Positions 44,566 through 53,271 of a DNA stretch of 64,000 nt are shown one piece after another. The position numbers were made by a program, and so were the translations under genes. Location: NCBI RefSeq assembly GCF_014164775.1, contig NZ_JACJGB010000001.1:62001-126000 (forward strand). The letters are read 5' to 3'. Positions within the stretch are counted from its first letter, which is position 1, and each line of letters opens with the position of its first letter. Below the pieces are notes generated by a model, which was not told where the DNA came from, made no database searches, and saw nothing but the letters and a program-made list of their open reading frames with translations. This DNA comes from Tessaracoccus sp. MC1679. Lineage in GTDB: Bacteria > Actinomycetota > Actinomycetes > Propionibacteriales > Propionibacteriaceae.

Positions 44566-45424
44566 CCGTCCCCCACTCCCCGTACGCCGCGGCAGTGGTG
44601 GCGACGATCCGGTCGCAGAACTCAGCCAGCTCCACCCCGAGCAGGTCCGCAAGGAACCGGACGGTGTGCGGCAGCAGGTAGGGCGCGTTGGCCTTGCCCC
44701 GCTGCGGCGCGGGCGTGAGATAGGGGGCGTCGGTCTCGACGAGGACGCGGTCCAGCGGCGTCGCCAGCGCGGCCTCCCGCAGCGCCCCGGCGGAGCCGAA
44801 GGTGACCACCCCGGGGAACGACAGGAACGCGCCGCGCTCCACGCAGCGCCGCGCGAAGTCGGCGTCGCCGGAGAAGCAGTGCATCACCACCCGGCCGGGG
44901 AGGCCCTCGTCGTCGAGCACGCGAAGGATGGCGTCGTGGGCGTCGCGGTCGTGGATCACCAGCGTCCGCTCGTAGGTCTTCGCCCACCCGATGTGCGCCC
45001 GGAAGGACACCTCCTGAGCCTCCTGGCCCGCCGCTTCGCGCGTCCGGAAGTAGTCCAGGCCGGTCTCCCCCACCGCGACCACCTCGGGCGCCGCGACCAG
45101 CGGCTCCAGCTCCGCCAGCACCGCGGCGAGACCCGCGGCCCCGTCGCGGAGGAACACCCGGGCCGCGTCGTTGGGGTGCAGCGCCACTGCGGCGCGCACC
45201 GCGGGCTGGCGCTCGGCCAGCTCGATCGCCGCCCGCGACGACTCCACGTCACAGCCCACCTCGATCACCCGCGACACCCCCACCTGGGCGGCCAGCCGAA
45301 GAGAGTCACCCACCGGCAGACCCGAATACTCGTGGGTGGACCACAGGTGGGTGTGGTTGTCGACGACGGGCCGGGGCAGCGCCTCCGGCAGGGGCGGCAG
45401 GCCGAGGGTGTCGAGGGGATTCAC
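44558..45424 (-). CDS. TatD-family metal-dependent deoxyribonuclease/hydrolase
   Basis: 288 residues, TIM-barrel amidohydrolase fold with metal ligands in VVDNHTHLW, VGETGLDYFR, LVIHDRDAHDAI, VMHCFSGD and the final LVETDAPYLTP. Family members act as 3'-5' exonucleases or D-aminoacyl-tRNA deacylase-like hydrolases in DNA repair or quality control. The GTG start overlaps the rsmI stop by 4 nt (GTGA). The acidic N-terminal proline-rich lead (PLDTLGLPPLPEALPRP) is typical of actinobacterial members. Confidence 0.95.
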   Translation of the reverse strand: MNPLDTLGLPPLPEALPRPVVDNHTHLWSTHEYSGLPVGDSLRLAAQVGVSRVIEVGCDVESSRAAIELAERQPAVRAAVALHPNDAARVFLRDGAAGLAAVLAELEPLVAAPEVVAVGETGLDYFRTREAAGQEAQEVSFRAHIGWAKTYERTLVIHDRDAHDAILRVLDDEGLPGRVVMHCFSGDADFARRCVERGAFLSFPGVVTFGSAGALREAALATPLDRVLVETDAPYLTPAPQRGKANAPYLLPHTVRFLADLLGVELAEFCDRIVATTAAAYGEWGTDA

Positions 45425-46272
45425 TTGGCGCTCTCCTTGTCTGCCAACGCAGCCGCGTACAGCTCCTTGCGGTTGGCTCCGGTGACCTTCGCCACGTCCG
45501 CCACCGCCTCGGACAGTCTCGCACCACCGGCCCGCGCCCGCCGCACCAGCTCCAACGCGTCGTCAGCCGATGCCGTCGACGGCGGCGCCCCGGCAACCAC
45601 GACGGTGACCTCGCCGCGCACCCCGCCCCCAGCCCACTCCGCCAGCTCGGCCAACGGCCCGCGAATCACCTCTTCGTAGGGCTTGGTGAGCTCGCGGCAC
45701 ACGGCCGCGGGACGGTCCGGGCCCAGCTCGCGGGCGCCGTCGCGGAGGAACTCCTCCAGGCGGTGGGGGGCCTCGAAGAACACCATCGTGCGCTCCTCGC
45801 CTGCCAGGGCCGCCAATCGACGGCCCCGCTCGCCGGCCTTGCGGGGCAGGAACCCCTCGAAGCAGAACCGGTCCACGGGCAGCCCGGAGACGGCCAACGC
45901 GGTCAGCACCGCGGAAGGCCCGGGCACGGCGGTCACCCGAAGGCCGGCGTCGATGCAGGCCACCACCAGCCGATACCCCGGGTCGCTGACCGACGGCATG
46001 CCGGCATCGGTCACCAGCACCACCCGCTGCCCCGCCGCGACGGCGGCCGCGAGCTCGACGGTGCGGGAGGCCTCGTTGCCCTCGAAGTAGCTGACCACCC
46101 GCGCCGTCGGCTCGATCCCCAACCGCTTGGTGAGCAGGAGGAATCGGCGGGTGTCCTCCGCCGCGATGACATCCGCCGAAGCCAGGGCGGTGCGCAGGCT
46201 CTGGCTGGCGTCGTCGGAGGACCCGATGGGCGTGGCCGCCAGGATCAGGGCTCCGTCGGGAAGGGGGTGCAT
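45421..46272 (-). CDS. rsmI: 16S rRNA (cytidine-1402-2'-O)-methyltransferase
   Basis: 283 residues, SAM-dependent tetrapyrrole-methylase-like fold: ILAATPIGSSDDAS at the N-terminus, IAAEDTRRFLLL, VVLVTDAGMPSVSDPGYRL, PGPSAVLTALAVSGLP and the late RGEVTVVV. Methylates the ribose of C1402 in the decoding centre. First gene of the rsmI-tatD-rsmA unit and divergent from the PMT gene with almost no space between them. Confidence 0.96.
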   Translation of the reverse strand: MHPLPDGALILAATPIGSSDDASQSLRTALASADVIAAEDTRRFLLLTKRLGIEPTARVVSYFEGNEASRTVELAAAVAAGQRVVLVTDAGMPSVSDPGYRLVVACIDAGLRVTAVPGPSAVLTALAVSGLPVDRFCFEGFLPRKAGERGRRLAALAGEERTMVFFEAPHRLEEFLRDGARELGPDRPAAVCRELTKPYEEVIRGPLAELAEWAGGGVRGEVTVVVAGAPPSTASADDALELVRRARAGGARLSEAVADVAKVTGANRKELYAAALADKESAK

Positions 46273-46282
46273 GAGCTCAGCC

Positions 46283-46297
46283 TATGATGCATGGGTG
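46283..46297 (+). promoter_or_regulatory. Leaderless promoter of the PMT gene
   Basis: TATGAT (46283-46288) is followed after 6 nt by GTG (46295-46297), the spacing expected when transcription begins at the start codon. Confidence 0.7.
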
Positions 46298-47851
46298 CTG
46301 ACCACGCTCCAGGCTCTCGACGACGGCCGGCTCCGCGACCGCACCGCCGGATGGGTGGTCACCCTCAGCATCACGCTGATGGCGTTCCTGCTGCGCTTCC
46401 ACAACCTGGGCCAGCCCCACGCCATCATGTTCGACGAGACCTACTACGCCAAGGACGCGTGGGCGATCCTGCAGTCCGGCTACGAGCGGCAGTGGGTCGA
46501 GGACGCCAACGACATGATCCTGGCCGGGGACCTCTCCGGCATGAAGGAGGCGGCCGCCTACATCGTGCACCCGCCGGTGGGGAAGCTGCTCATCGCGGCC
46601 GGCGAGGCGATGTTCGGCATGAATCCCTTCGGCTGGCGGTTCATGGCGCTGATCTTCGGCACGCTGCTGGTGTTCTTCACCATCCGGATGGCCCGGCGCC
46701 TGTCGCGCTCCACGCTGATCGGCGGCGTCGCGGGGCTGCTGATCACCTTCGACGGCTTGGCCTTCATGATGAGCCGCATCGCCCTGCTGGACATCTTCCA
46801 GGCCACCTTCGCGGTGGCGGGTGTCGCGGCGCTCGTGGCGGACCGGGACTGGATGCGCCACAAGCTCGCCGCCCACCTGCGGGCCCACGACCTGCCGGAC
46901 CTGGGCGGCTCGTTCGGGCCCCTGCTGCTGTGGCGGCCCTGGCGCGTGGCGGCCGGAGTGATGCTGGCTCTGTCGGTCTCCGTGAAGTGGAACTCGCTGT
47001 TCCTCATCGCCATGTTCGGGATCGTCGTCGTCTTCTGGGACCTGGGCGCGCGGCGGCTGGCCGGCGCCGGGCGCGCCCAGTGGTGGTCGGTGCTGGTGGA
47101 CGCCCCGATGGCGTTCGTCAACCTGGTGGTCGTGGTGGTGCCGATCTACCTCGGCTCCTGGTTCGGCTGGTTCACTACCGACGGCGGCTACTACCGCGGC
47201 TGGGGCGCGGACAACCCGGAGGACCCCGTCGTGCAGCGCTTCGGCGAGGCGCTCGGCTCACTGTGGCACTACCACGTTGAGATGTACCGCTTCCATACCG
47301 GCGACGGGATGATGGTGGATGCCACCCACTCCTACGAGGCCCACCCGGCCGGCTGGCTGTTCCTACAGCGCCCCATCGCGATCTACGCCGTCAACGACAT
47401 CGAGCCGGGGGTGGACGGCTGCGAGGCCGTGGGCACCACCTGCGTGAGCATCGTCAACGGCATCGGCACCCCGTTGTTGTGGTGGGCGGCGGCGCTCGCG
47501 CTGGGCGCGGGGCTGGTGTGGTGGCTGATGGGCCGGGACTGGCGGTTCTCCGTTCCGCTGCTGGCCGTCGCGGCCACCTACCTGCCGTGGTTCCGCTACG
47601 CCGGCCGGCCCCTGTTCTTCTTCTACGCCATCATGATCATCCCGTTCAGCGCCACGGTGCTGGCGATGGCCCTGGGCAAGATCCTAGGCCCGGCCCACCA
47701 TCCTCGACGGCGCGTGCGGGCGATGGCGGTGGGCGTGCTGCTGGCCCTGATCATCCTCAACTTCGCGTTCTTCTACCCCATCCTCACCGCTGAGATCATG
47801 ACGCGGCCGGCCTGGCTGATGCGCATGTGGTTCGGCAACGCCTGGATCTAG
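46295..47851 (+). CDS. Protein O-mannosyltransferase, PMT/GT39 family
   Basis: Transfers mannose from polyprenyl-phosphate-mannose to secreted proteins at the membrane, coupled to Sec export in actinobacteria. 518 residues, about ten membrane spans, with the catalytic MFDETYYAKDAW near the first outer loop (DE pair) and the C-terminal YLPWFRYAGRPLFFFYAIMI. The GTG at 46295 is chosen because TATGAT lies 6 nt upstream; an ATG at 46271 would overlap the divergent rsmI start. It converges on the oxidoreductase gene with 12 bp between stops. Confidence 0.93.
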   Translation: MLTTLQALDDGRLRDRTAGWVVTLSITLMAFLLRFHNLGQPHAIMFDETYYAKDAWAILQSGYERQWVEDANDMILAGDLSGMKEAAAYIVHPPVGKLLIAAGEAMFGMNPFGWRFMALIFGTLLVFFTIRMARRLSRSTLIGGVAGLLITFDGLAFMMSRIALLDIFQATFAVAGVAALVADRDWMRHKLAAHLRAHDLPDLGGSFGPLLLWRPWRVAAGVMLALSVSVKWNSLFLIAMFGIVVVFWDLGARRLAGAGRAQWWSVLVDAPMAFVNLVVVVVPIYLGSWFGWFTTDGGYYRGWGADNPEDPVVQRFGEALGSLWHYHVEMYRFHTGDGMMVDATHSYEAHPAGWLFLQRPIAIYAVNDIEPGVDGCEAVGTTCVSIVNGIGTPLLWWAAALALGAGLVWWLMGRDWRFSVPLLAVAATYLPWFRYAGRPLFFFYAIMIIPFSATVLAMALGKILGPAHHPRRRVRAMAVGVLLALIILNFAFFYPILTAEIMTRPAWLMRMWFGNAWI

Positions 47852-47863
47852 GCGGTCTCCGGA

Positions 47864-48949
47864 CTAGCCCTCCGCGCCGCGCTGCCTGAGCAGCCGGGAC
47901 CCGTAGGCGCGCATCCTGCTGAACCGCGGCAGGGCGTTGGCCGGCGAGTCCCCCAACAGCAGGCCGGCCAGGTAGTAGCCGCTGGCGGTGCCGTTCATCA
48001 GCTCACCGCGACCGTTGCCGCGCGCGTAGAACCCGCCCGGGATCGCGGAGGCACCGACGACGGGGCGACCGTGGTCGCTGGGATCGATGGCCATCCGGCC
48101 CGTCTCGAGGGCCGAGGCGCCCAGCTCCGAGCGCGCCCACTGCGCCAGCCCCGCCGTCGCGGCGTCGATCGACGAGAGGCTCACCTTCTGGCCCACCACG
48201 AGGGCGGCCTCCCCCACCGGTCGGATCATCCACGCGGGCCCAGTGGCGTGCAGGCTCACCTCCGTGCGGGGGCGGGCGGGGATGCAGCGAAGCACCGGAA
48301 CCCACTGCGCCGGGCCGATGCGCGCAGCCCTCCCCCACGGGCTGACGCCCAGAGTGTCGATGACCGCGACCCCGCCCACGTCGCCGGCGTCGCGCACCCA
48401 GGCGAGGTTGTTGCGGAACCCGATCCGCGTGATGCCCTCGCGTCGCGTCAGGTGCGTCACGGTCACCTCGTGCACCACCTGCGCACCCGCAGCCACTGCG
48501 GCCGCCCTCAGCAGCCTGGCGTACTCATCGACGTCCACGCACAGCGCCTGGGTGACCAGCGCCGCCCCGCCGGGCCAGCGATCGACCTGCGCCTCCGCGC
48601 CCGCGGTGCGGAACAGCTCCGCCACCTCCCGCGTCTCCCGCTCGTCGCCCCCGGGCAGCGAACTGTCGCGGAGCGTCATGGTGGTCAGGCCGGGATGGAT
48701 CTGCCTGATCTCCGCCATGGCGGCGAGGTTGCGCCGGGCGTGCTCCAGCGCGCCCGCGACCCCGTAGGCGATGGTCATGGTGGCCACGGTGGACGCGTGG
48801 CCCACCGCCGCGACCCCGTGTCCGATCGCGGCGCTGCGGAACTCCTGGTTGGGGTCGAGCACCAGCACGTCGTAACCCTCTGCCGCCAAGCGGCGGGCCA
48901 CGGTCAGCCCCGCGACGCTCGCCCCCAGGACAACCACGTCGTGTGCCAT
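47864..48949 (-). CDS. FAD-dependent oxidoreductase (DAO family)
   Basis: 361 residues. Dinucleotide-binding motif VVVLGASVAGLTVARRLAAE followed by an acidic strand end (VLVLDPN), then a DAO-like substrate domain and the C-terminal FAD segment GGFYARGNGRGELMNGTA. Substrate unknown; relatives oxidise amines or amino acids. The ATG at 48949 has TAGGCT 6 nt upstream (leaderless). Confidence 0.82.
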   Translation of the reverse strand: MAHDVVVLGASVAGLTVARRLAAEGYDVLVLDPNQEFRSAAIGHGVAAVGHASTVATMTIAYGVAGALEHARRNLAAMAEIRQIHPGLTTMTLRDSSLPGGDERETREVAELFRTAGAEAQVDRWPGGAALVTQALCVDVDEYARLLRAAAVAAGAQVVHEVTVTHLTRREGITRIGFRNNLAWVRDAGDVGGVAVIDTLGVSPWGRAARIGPAQWVPVLRCIPARPRTEVSLHATGPAWMIRPVGEAALVVGQKVSLSSIDAATAGLAQWARSELGASALETGRMAIDPSDHGRPVVGASAIPGGFYARGNGRGELMNGTASGYYLAGLLLGDSPANALPRFSRMRAYGSRLLRQRGAEG

Positions 48950-49042
48950 GGGTTCAGCCTAGCCCGAGACCACGACGGCGGGACCGGTGACAGGCCCGCC
49001 ACGCGAAGGCAGTAAAGTCTGGCCGACGAAAGGAAGCGCCCC

Positions 49043-50476
49043 ATGTGGAAGCTGCACAACAACGGAATTCTCGCCCCGGACGCGGTGGTGAAGCCGACGG
49101 AGAGGCTCAGCTGGGGCCGCACCGTCGGGCTCGGTGCCCAACACGTGGTGGCGATGTTCGGCGCCACGTTCGTGTTCCCGCTGCTGATGGGCCTCAACCC
49201 GCAGCTCGCGGTGATGATGTCCGGCGTCGCGACGCTGGTGTTCCTGTTCGCGGTCCAGCACCGGGTGCCGAGCTACCTGGGATCGTCGGCCTCCTTCGTC
49301 GGCGTGGCCACCGCGATCTACACCGCCGGCGGTGACCCCGCGGACCTGACGGGTGCGCTGTTCGTGGTGGGCCTGACCCTCTTCATGGTGGGTCTCATCA
49401 TCCACTTCGCGGGTGCCCGCGTGATCCACAAGGCGCTGCCGCCGGTGGTCACCGGCGCCGTCGTGATGCTGATCGGTTTCAACCTGGCCCCTGTGGTCGC
49501 GTCGGTCTACTGGCCGGTGGATCCGTGGGTGGCGTTCACCGTGATGCTGATCGTGATCGCACTGAGCATCGGGCTGCGTGGCTTCATGGGCCGCATCGCC
49601 ATCTTCCTGTCGTTGATCATCGGATACGTCCTCAGCTGGGTCTTCGACCTGGTCCTCGGGCCCCTCCAGCGCGTCGCCGAGGACGGCACGGTCACCGAGC
49701 AGCTGCGCGTGAACTGGGCCCCGGTGGCGGAGGCCAACTGGTTCGGCCTCCCGCCGGTCAGCGATCTGGCGAACTGGACCTATGGCGCCACGGACAACGT
49801 GGTGGGCTTCCACCTGCCCAGCTTCTCGTTCGCGGCCATCATCGTGGCGCTGCCCGTCGTGATCGCGCTCATCGCGGAGAACACGGGACACGTCAAGGCG
49901 GTCGCCGAGATGACCGGCGAGGACCTGGACCCCGTCATGGGCCGGGCCATCGCGGCAGACGGCGCGGGTTCGATGATCGCCACCCTCGTCGGCGCCGGCC
50001 CCACCACCACCTACGCGGAGAACATCGGCGTCATGGCCGCCACCCGCGTCTACTCCACAGCCGCCTACGTGGTGGCTGCCCTGGTGGCCATCCTGTTCGG
50101 CTTCTCCCCGAAGTTCGGCGCCGTCATCTCCGCCACCCCGAGCGCAGTGCTGGGCGGCATCACCGTCGTCCTCTACGGCATGATCGGCCTCCTCGGCGCG
50201 AAGATCTGGAAGGAGAACGGGGTCGACTTCGGCAACCCGCTCAACCTGATCCCTGCCGCGGCGGGCATCATCATCGGTGTCGGCGACGTGCAGCTGCCGT
50301 TGGGTGACGACTTCAGCATCGGAGGCATCGCACTCGGCACCATCGTGACGATCGGGATCTACCACCTGGCCCGGGTCATCGCGCCGCGAGAGATGCGTGA
50401 GAGCGCCGACGGCGCCTCGCTCATCTACGACGCCCCCGGCATCTACGTCGACGAGGACGACGACTCGCCCCGCTGA
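49043..50476 (+). CDS. NCS2-family uracil permease
   Basis: 477 residues, 12-14 spans in the nucleobase-cation symporter-2 fold. Substrate-site segments: AQHVVAMFGATFVFPLLMG near the N-terminus, VIALIAENTGHVKAVAEMTG and GAGPTTTYAENIGVMAATRVYS, which match the UraA/PyrP uracil branch. AAAGGAAG lies upstream of the ATG. Monocistronic, followed by a hairpin. Confidence 0.93.
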   Translation: MWKLHNNGILAPDAVVKPTERLSWGRTVGLGAQHVVAMFGATFVFPLLMGLNPQLAVMMSGVATLVFLFAVQHRVPSYLGSSASFVGVATAIYTAGGDPADLTGALFVVGLTLFMVGLIIHFAGARVIHKALPPVVTGAVVMLIGFNLAPVVASVYWPVDPWVAFTVMLIVIALSIGLRGFMGRIAIFLSLIIGYVLSWVFDLVLGPLQRVAEDGTVTEQLRVNWAPVAEANWFGLPPVSDLANWTYGATDNVVGFHLPSFSFAAIIVALPVVIALIAENTGHVKAVAEMTGEDLDPVMGRAIAADGAGSMIATLVGAGPTTTYAENIGVMAATRVYSTAAYVVAALVAILFGFSPKFGAVISATPSAVLGGITVVLYGMIGLLGAKIWKENGVDFGNPLNLIPAAAGIIIGVGDVQLPLGDDFSIGGIALGTIVTIGIYHLARVIAPREMRESADGASLIYDAPGIYVDEDDDSPR

Positions 50477-50487
50477 GGCTCGGACGG

Positions 50488-50510
50488 CCCCGCGGCCCTT
50501 TGCCGCGGGG
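50488..50510 (+). terminator. Hairpin terminator after the uracil permease gene
   Basis: CCCCGCGG (50488-50495) pairs with CCGCGGGG (50503-50510) around CCCTTTG, 12 nt after the stop. Confidence 0.75.
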
Positions 50511-50526
50511 CGATACCGTGGGGGCC

Positions 50527-51012
50527 GTGGATGACCTGCAGAGCACCTTCCGCGACGCCATGGCTCGCGTGGCGGCGCCCGTGACCGTGATCACCACCAC
50601 AGTCGACGGCGTCCCCACCGGCACCACGGTCTCGGCATTCTCGTCGCTGTCCATCTCCCCGCCCATGGTGCTCCTCGCGTTGGACAACCGGGGCGGAATG
50701 ATCGGGAGAGTGCGGGCGTCCGGGCGGATCGGCGTCAACGTGCTCGGCGAGGACCAGGCTGAGCTGGCTCTCCGGTTCGCCCGCAACGATCTCCCCGACC
50801 GGTTCTCAGGCCTCGTCTGGCACGACGACCACGGCCTCCCGCGCCTCGACGGCGCCGTCGCCTGGTTGCGCTGCGACGAACTGTCGTTCGAGCCGGGCGG
50901 TGACCACACCATCATCCTGGGCACCGTGGCAGCGGCATCGTTCCAGGGTGACGCGTCCCTGGCCTACCACATGCGCCAGTTCCAGGCCCTCGTCCCCACC
51001 CGGCACCCGTGA
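50527..51012 (+). CDS. Flavin reductase-like, FMN-binding split-barrel protein
   Basis: 161 residues spanning the flavin-reductase-like domain: FRDAMARVAAPVTVITT, TVSAFSSLSISPPMVLLALD, RIGVNVLGEDQAELALRF and GDHTIILGTV. Such enzymes supply reduced flavin to monooxygenases. No partner oxygenase is adjacent. The GTG at 50527 has TACCGT 7 nt upstream (leaderless); earlier in-frame starts would overlap the upstream terminator. Confidence 0.88.
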   Translation: MDDLQSTFRDAMARVAAPVTVITTTVDGVPTGTTVSAFSSLSISPPMVLLALDNRGGMIGRVRASGRIGVNVLGEDQAELALRFARNDLPDRFSGLVWHDDHGLPRLDGAVAWLRCDELSFEPGGDHTIILGTVAAASFQGDASLAYHMRQFQALVPTRHP

Positions 51013-51026
51013 CCGACGCTGAGGCG

Positions 51027-52301
51027 TCAGTGGTCTGAGACGTCCCGCGCGTCGCGGATCGGGGCGCTGTCCATGTCCGGAATGCCGTCCAGGTTCATGT
51101 CACGGGTGCGGAGCTTCTTGGCGTCCCAGCGGAGGAAGACCGCGGCCAGACCTGCCGCGAGGAACGAGGCGAGGAGGATCGCGAGCTTCGCCCCTGCAGT
51201 GTGTTCGGCATCCGGGAACGACAGTTCGGCGATGAGCAGGGACACGGTGAACCCGATGCCGGTGAGGAAGCCGACCGGCAGCAGGTCGCGCAGGCCGATG
51301 CTGTCCGGCAGCCGCAGCGGCGTGAACTTCGTGACCAGTGCCGTCACCCCGAGCACGCCGACCAGCTTGCCGACGATGAGTCCGAGGACGATCGCCAGCA
51401 CCACCGGCTGCGCAAGCACGCTGGCGGGGCCGTCGCCGTCGACGAGCGAGACGCCCGCCGAGAAGAATGCGAAGAGGGGCAGTGCGATGCCGGACGAGAA
51501 TGGCCGCACGGCGTGCTCGTAATGGTGGGTGCGCGTCTCCGTCTCGCCGTGCACGGCGATGGCCGGGACCACGAAACCGAGCAGCACGCCTGCGATGGTG
51601 GCGTGGACGCCGGAGGCGTGCATGAGGGCCCATGCGGTGAGCGCCAGGATGAGCAGCAGCCAGGGCGCCGGCTTGCGCGAGCGCACCACGAGCGCGAACA
51701 GAGCGATGACCGCCAGCGATGCGCCCAGCCAGAGGAGGTTGAGGCCTGAGGTGTAGAAGACGGCGATGACGATGATGGCCAGCAGGTCGTCGACGACGGC
51801 CAGCGTCAGGAGGAAGGTGCGCAGCGCGCGAGGCAGGCCCCGACCGAAGATGGCCAGCACCGCGATGGCGAACGCGATGTCGGTCGCGGTGGGGATGGCC
51901 CAGCCCTGGAGCGCCGTCGGGTCCTGGAGCAGCGTGACGACGGCCACGTAGATGAGGGCCGGCACCGCCATCCCGCCGATCGCGGCGAACACCGGCACGG
52001 CCGCCTCCTTCGGGCGGCGGAGGCTGCCGGCGACGATCTCGTGCTTGAGCTCAACTCCCACGATGAAGAAGAACACGGCCAGCAGGCCATCGGCGGCCCA
52101 CTTGGACAGCGAGAGGTCCAGGTGGAGCGCCTTGGGGCCGACGACGAGCCCGGAGAGCGCCTGGTAGGCCTCGCGCCAGGGGGAGTTGGCCCAGATCAGG
52201 GCCACGACGGCGGCGATGAGAAGCAGCACACCGCTCGTGGTCTCCAGGGTCACCCAGTGCCGCAGCCGGCTTCGACGGTTCTGCTCTGTTGGGGGGGTCA
52301 T
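51027..52301 (-). CDS. nhaA: Na+/H+ antiporter NhaA
   Basis: 424 residues, 12 predicted spans. Ion-binding Asp pair in VVDDLLAIIVIAVFYTS; other family segments GVELKHEIVAGSL, WAIPTATDIAFAIAVLAIFG and DLLPVGFLTGIGFTVSLLIAEL. Exports Na+ (or Li+) in exchange for protons. The ATG at 52301 has GAAGGAGA about 6 nt upstream and a leader of about 85 nt containing a tandem repeat. The soluble C-terminal tail is short and acidic. Confidence 0.96.
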   Translation of the reverse strand: MTPPTEQNRRSRLRHWVTLETTSGVLLLIAAVVALIWANSPWREAYQALSGLVVGPKALHLDLSLSKWAADGLLAVFFFIVGVELKHEIVAGSLRRPKEAAVPVFAAIGGMAVPALIYVAVVTLLQDPTALQGWAIPTATDIAFAIAVLAIFGRGLPRALRTFLLTLAVVDDLLAIIVIAVFYTSGLNLLWLGASLAVIALFALVVRSRKPAPWLLLILALTAWALMHASGVHATIAGVLLGFVVPAIAVHGETETRTHHYEHAVRPFSSGIALPLFAFFSAGVSLVDGDGPASVLAQPVVLAIVLGLIVGKLVGVLGVTALVTKFTPLRLPDSIGLRDLLPVGFLTGIGFTVSLLIAELSFPDAEHTAGAKLAILLASFLAAGLAAVFLRWDAKKLRTRDMNLDGIPDMDSAPIRDARDVSDH

Positions 52302-52397
52302 GCGTCTCCTTCGGTAGGCCGTGATGACAGCGCGCCGATGACAGCGCGCCAGCCACGACGTCGACCAGACTTCCCGACACTCCGGGGCCCAAGACTA
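52302..52397 (-). promoter_or_regulatory. nhaA leader with a 14-bp tandem repeat, possible cation-responsive RNA
   Basis: On the minus strand TAGTCT (52397-52392) is a plausible -10, giving a 5' leader of about 85 nt. Within it GATGACAGCGCGCC occurs twice in tandem on the plus strand (52323-52336 and 52337-52350), and the leader is GC-rich and self-complementary. nhaA genes in other bacteria have Li+/Na+-sensing riboswitches; I could not match this leader to one by eye. Confidence 0.4.
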
Positions 52398-52588
52398 GCG
52401 AAGCACCCGCCTGAAACCCGCACGAGGTCCACGACGGATGTCCGCAGTATGAGACGAGAGGGTGGGGTGCCGAGCCGGGAGCGCCTCTCGGCGCGGGGCC
52501 GCTCAAAGCGGCTAAGTGTGGAGCCCGGGGCTACCGCAGCTCGGCACCCGTCTGGAGAATACCCGGCGCGGCTCCCAGGACAAACCTG

Positions 52589-53185
52589 CTACTCCAATTC
52601 GCCGCGACGCCATAGCCGGGCGCTGGCCGCAAGATCCTCCGCCAGGTGCATCAGGCGGTCGGCGTGCACGTCGTCGTGCGGCTGCAGGTTCCCCCGCCCG
52701 GCGGAGACGACGCGGGCGAACGCCCCGGCCCGCTCCAACGCGAGCGCCAGGTCACCCTCGAACACGCCGCGGAGAATGTCGTCCGCCACCCGCAGGACCT
52801 CGTCCGGTCCGGTGGGATCTGCGCCTGCGATGGCGTGGTTGGACTCTGAGAGGTGGGTGCCGGCGGAGTACTGGCGGGCGGCGATGTCCGCGTCGCGCCG
52901 CACCCACTCGCGCAGGACGTAGAGCCGGTACAGCGCCCCGGGAAGCGAGCGGGCCGGACGCGAGGCCCACAGGTCTGCCAGCGTGGTGATTCCCACCTCG
53001 TCGACCACACCGATGAGGCGCGCCGTGAGCTCCGGATCCCTGCCCTGGCGGCCCGCTCCGACGAGCGTGGCCGCGGTGGCGTGGGCGGCGTGCAGCTCGG
53101 CGACGGGGTCCACGCTCTCGCCCATCTCATCGAGCACCGATGGTGCGCGGAGGGCGGGACGGCGAGGCTTGCGGGGCTCGGACAC
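52589..53185 (-). CDS. Conserved hypothetical helical protein
   Basis: 198 residues, mostly alpha-helical and acidic (ELHAAHATAATLVGAGRQGR; ALYRLYVLREWVRRDADIAA; VLRVADDILRGVFEGDLALA). No catalytic motif or membrane segment is seen and I do not recognise a named family. The GTG at 53185 has TAGCCT 6 nt upstream (leaderless). It is divergent from the MarP-type protease gene. Confidence 0.75.
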   Translation of the reverse strand: MSEPRKPRRPALRAPSVLDEMGESVDPVAELHAAHATAATLVGAGRQGRDPELTARLIGVVDEVGITTLADLWASRPARSLPGALYRLYVLREWVRRDADIAARQYSAGTHLSESNHAIAGADPTGPDEVLRVADDILRGVFEGDLALALERAGAFARVVSAGRGNLQPHDDVHADRLMHLAEDLAASARLWRRGELE

Positions 53186-53271
53186 CCCACCAGGCTACGC
53201 GACGGGGCAGCAGCGTCGGGCGCCCGCGGGAGGTGGCACTCTTGAGAGGGTCCCACTAGTCAGGAGCCCCC

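Noticed and set aside
46271-46294. ATG at 46271 as the PMT start
   Set aside because: It would overlap the divergent rsmI start codon and leave no promoter space; TATGAT 6 nt before the GTG at 46295 fits better.
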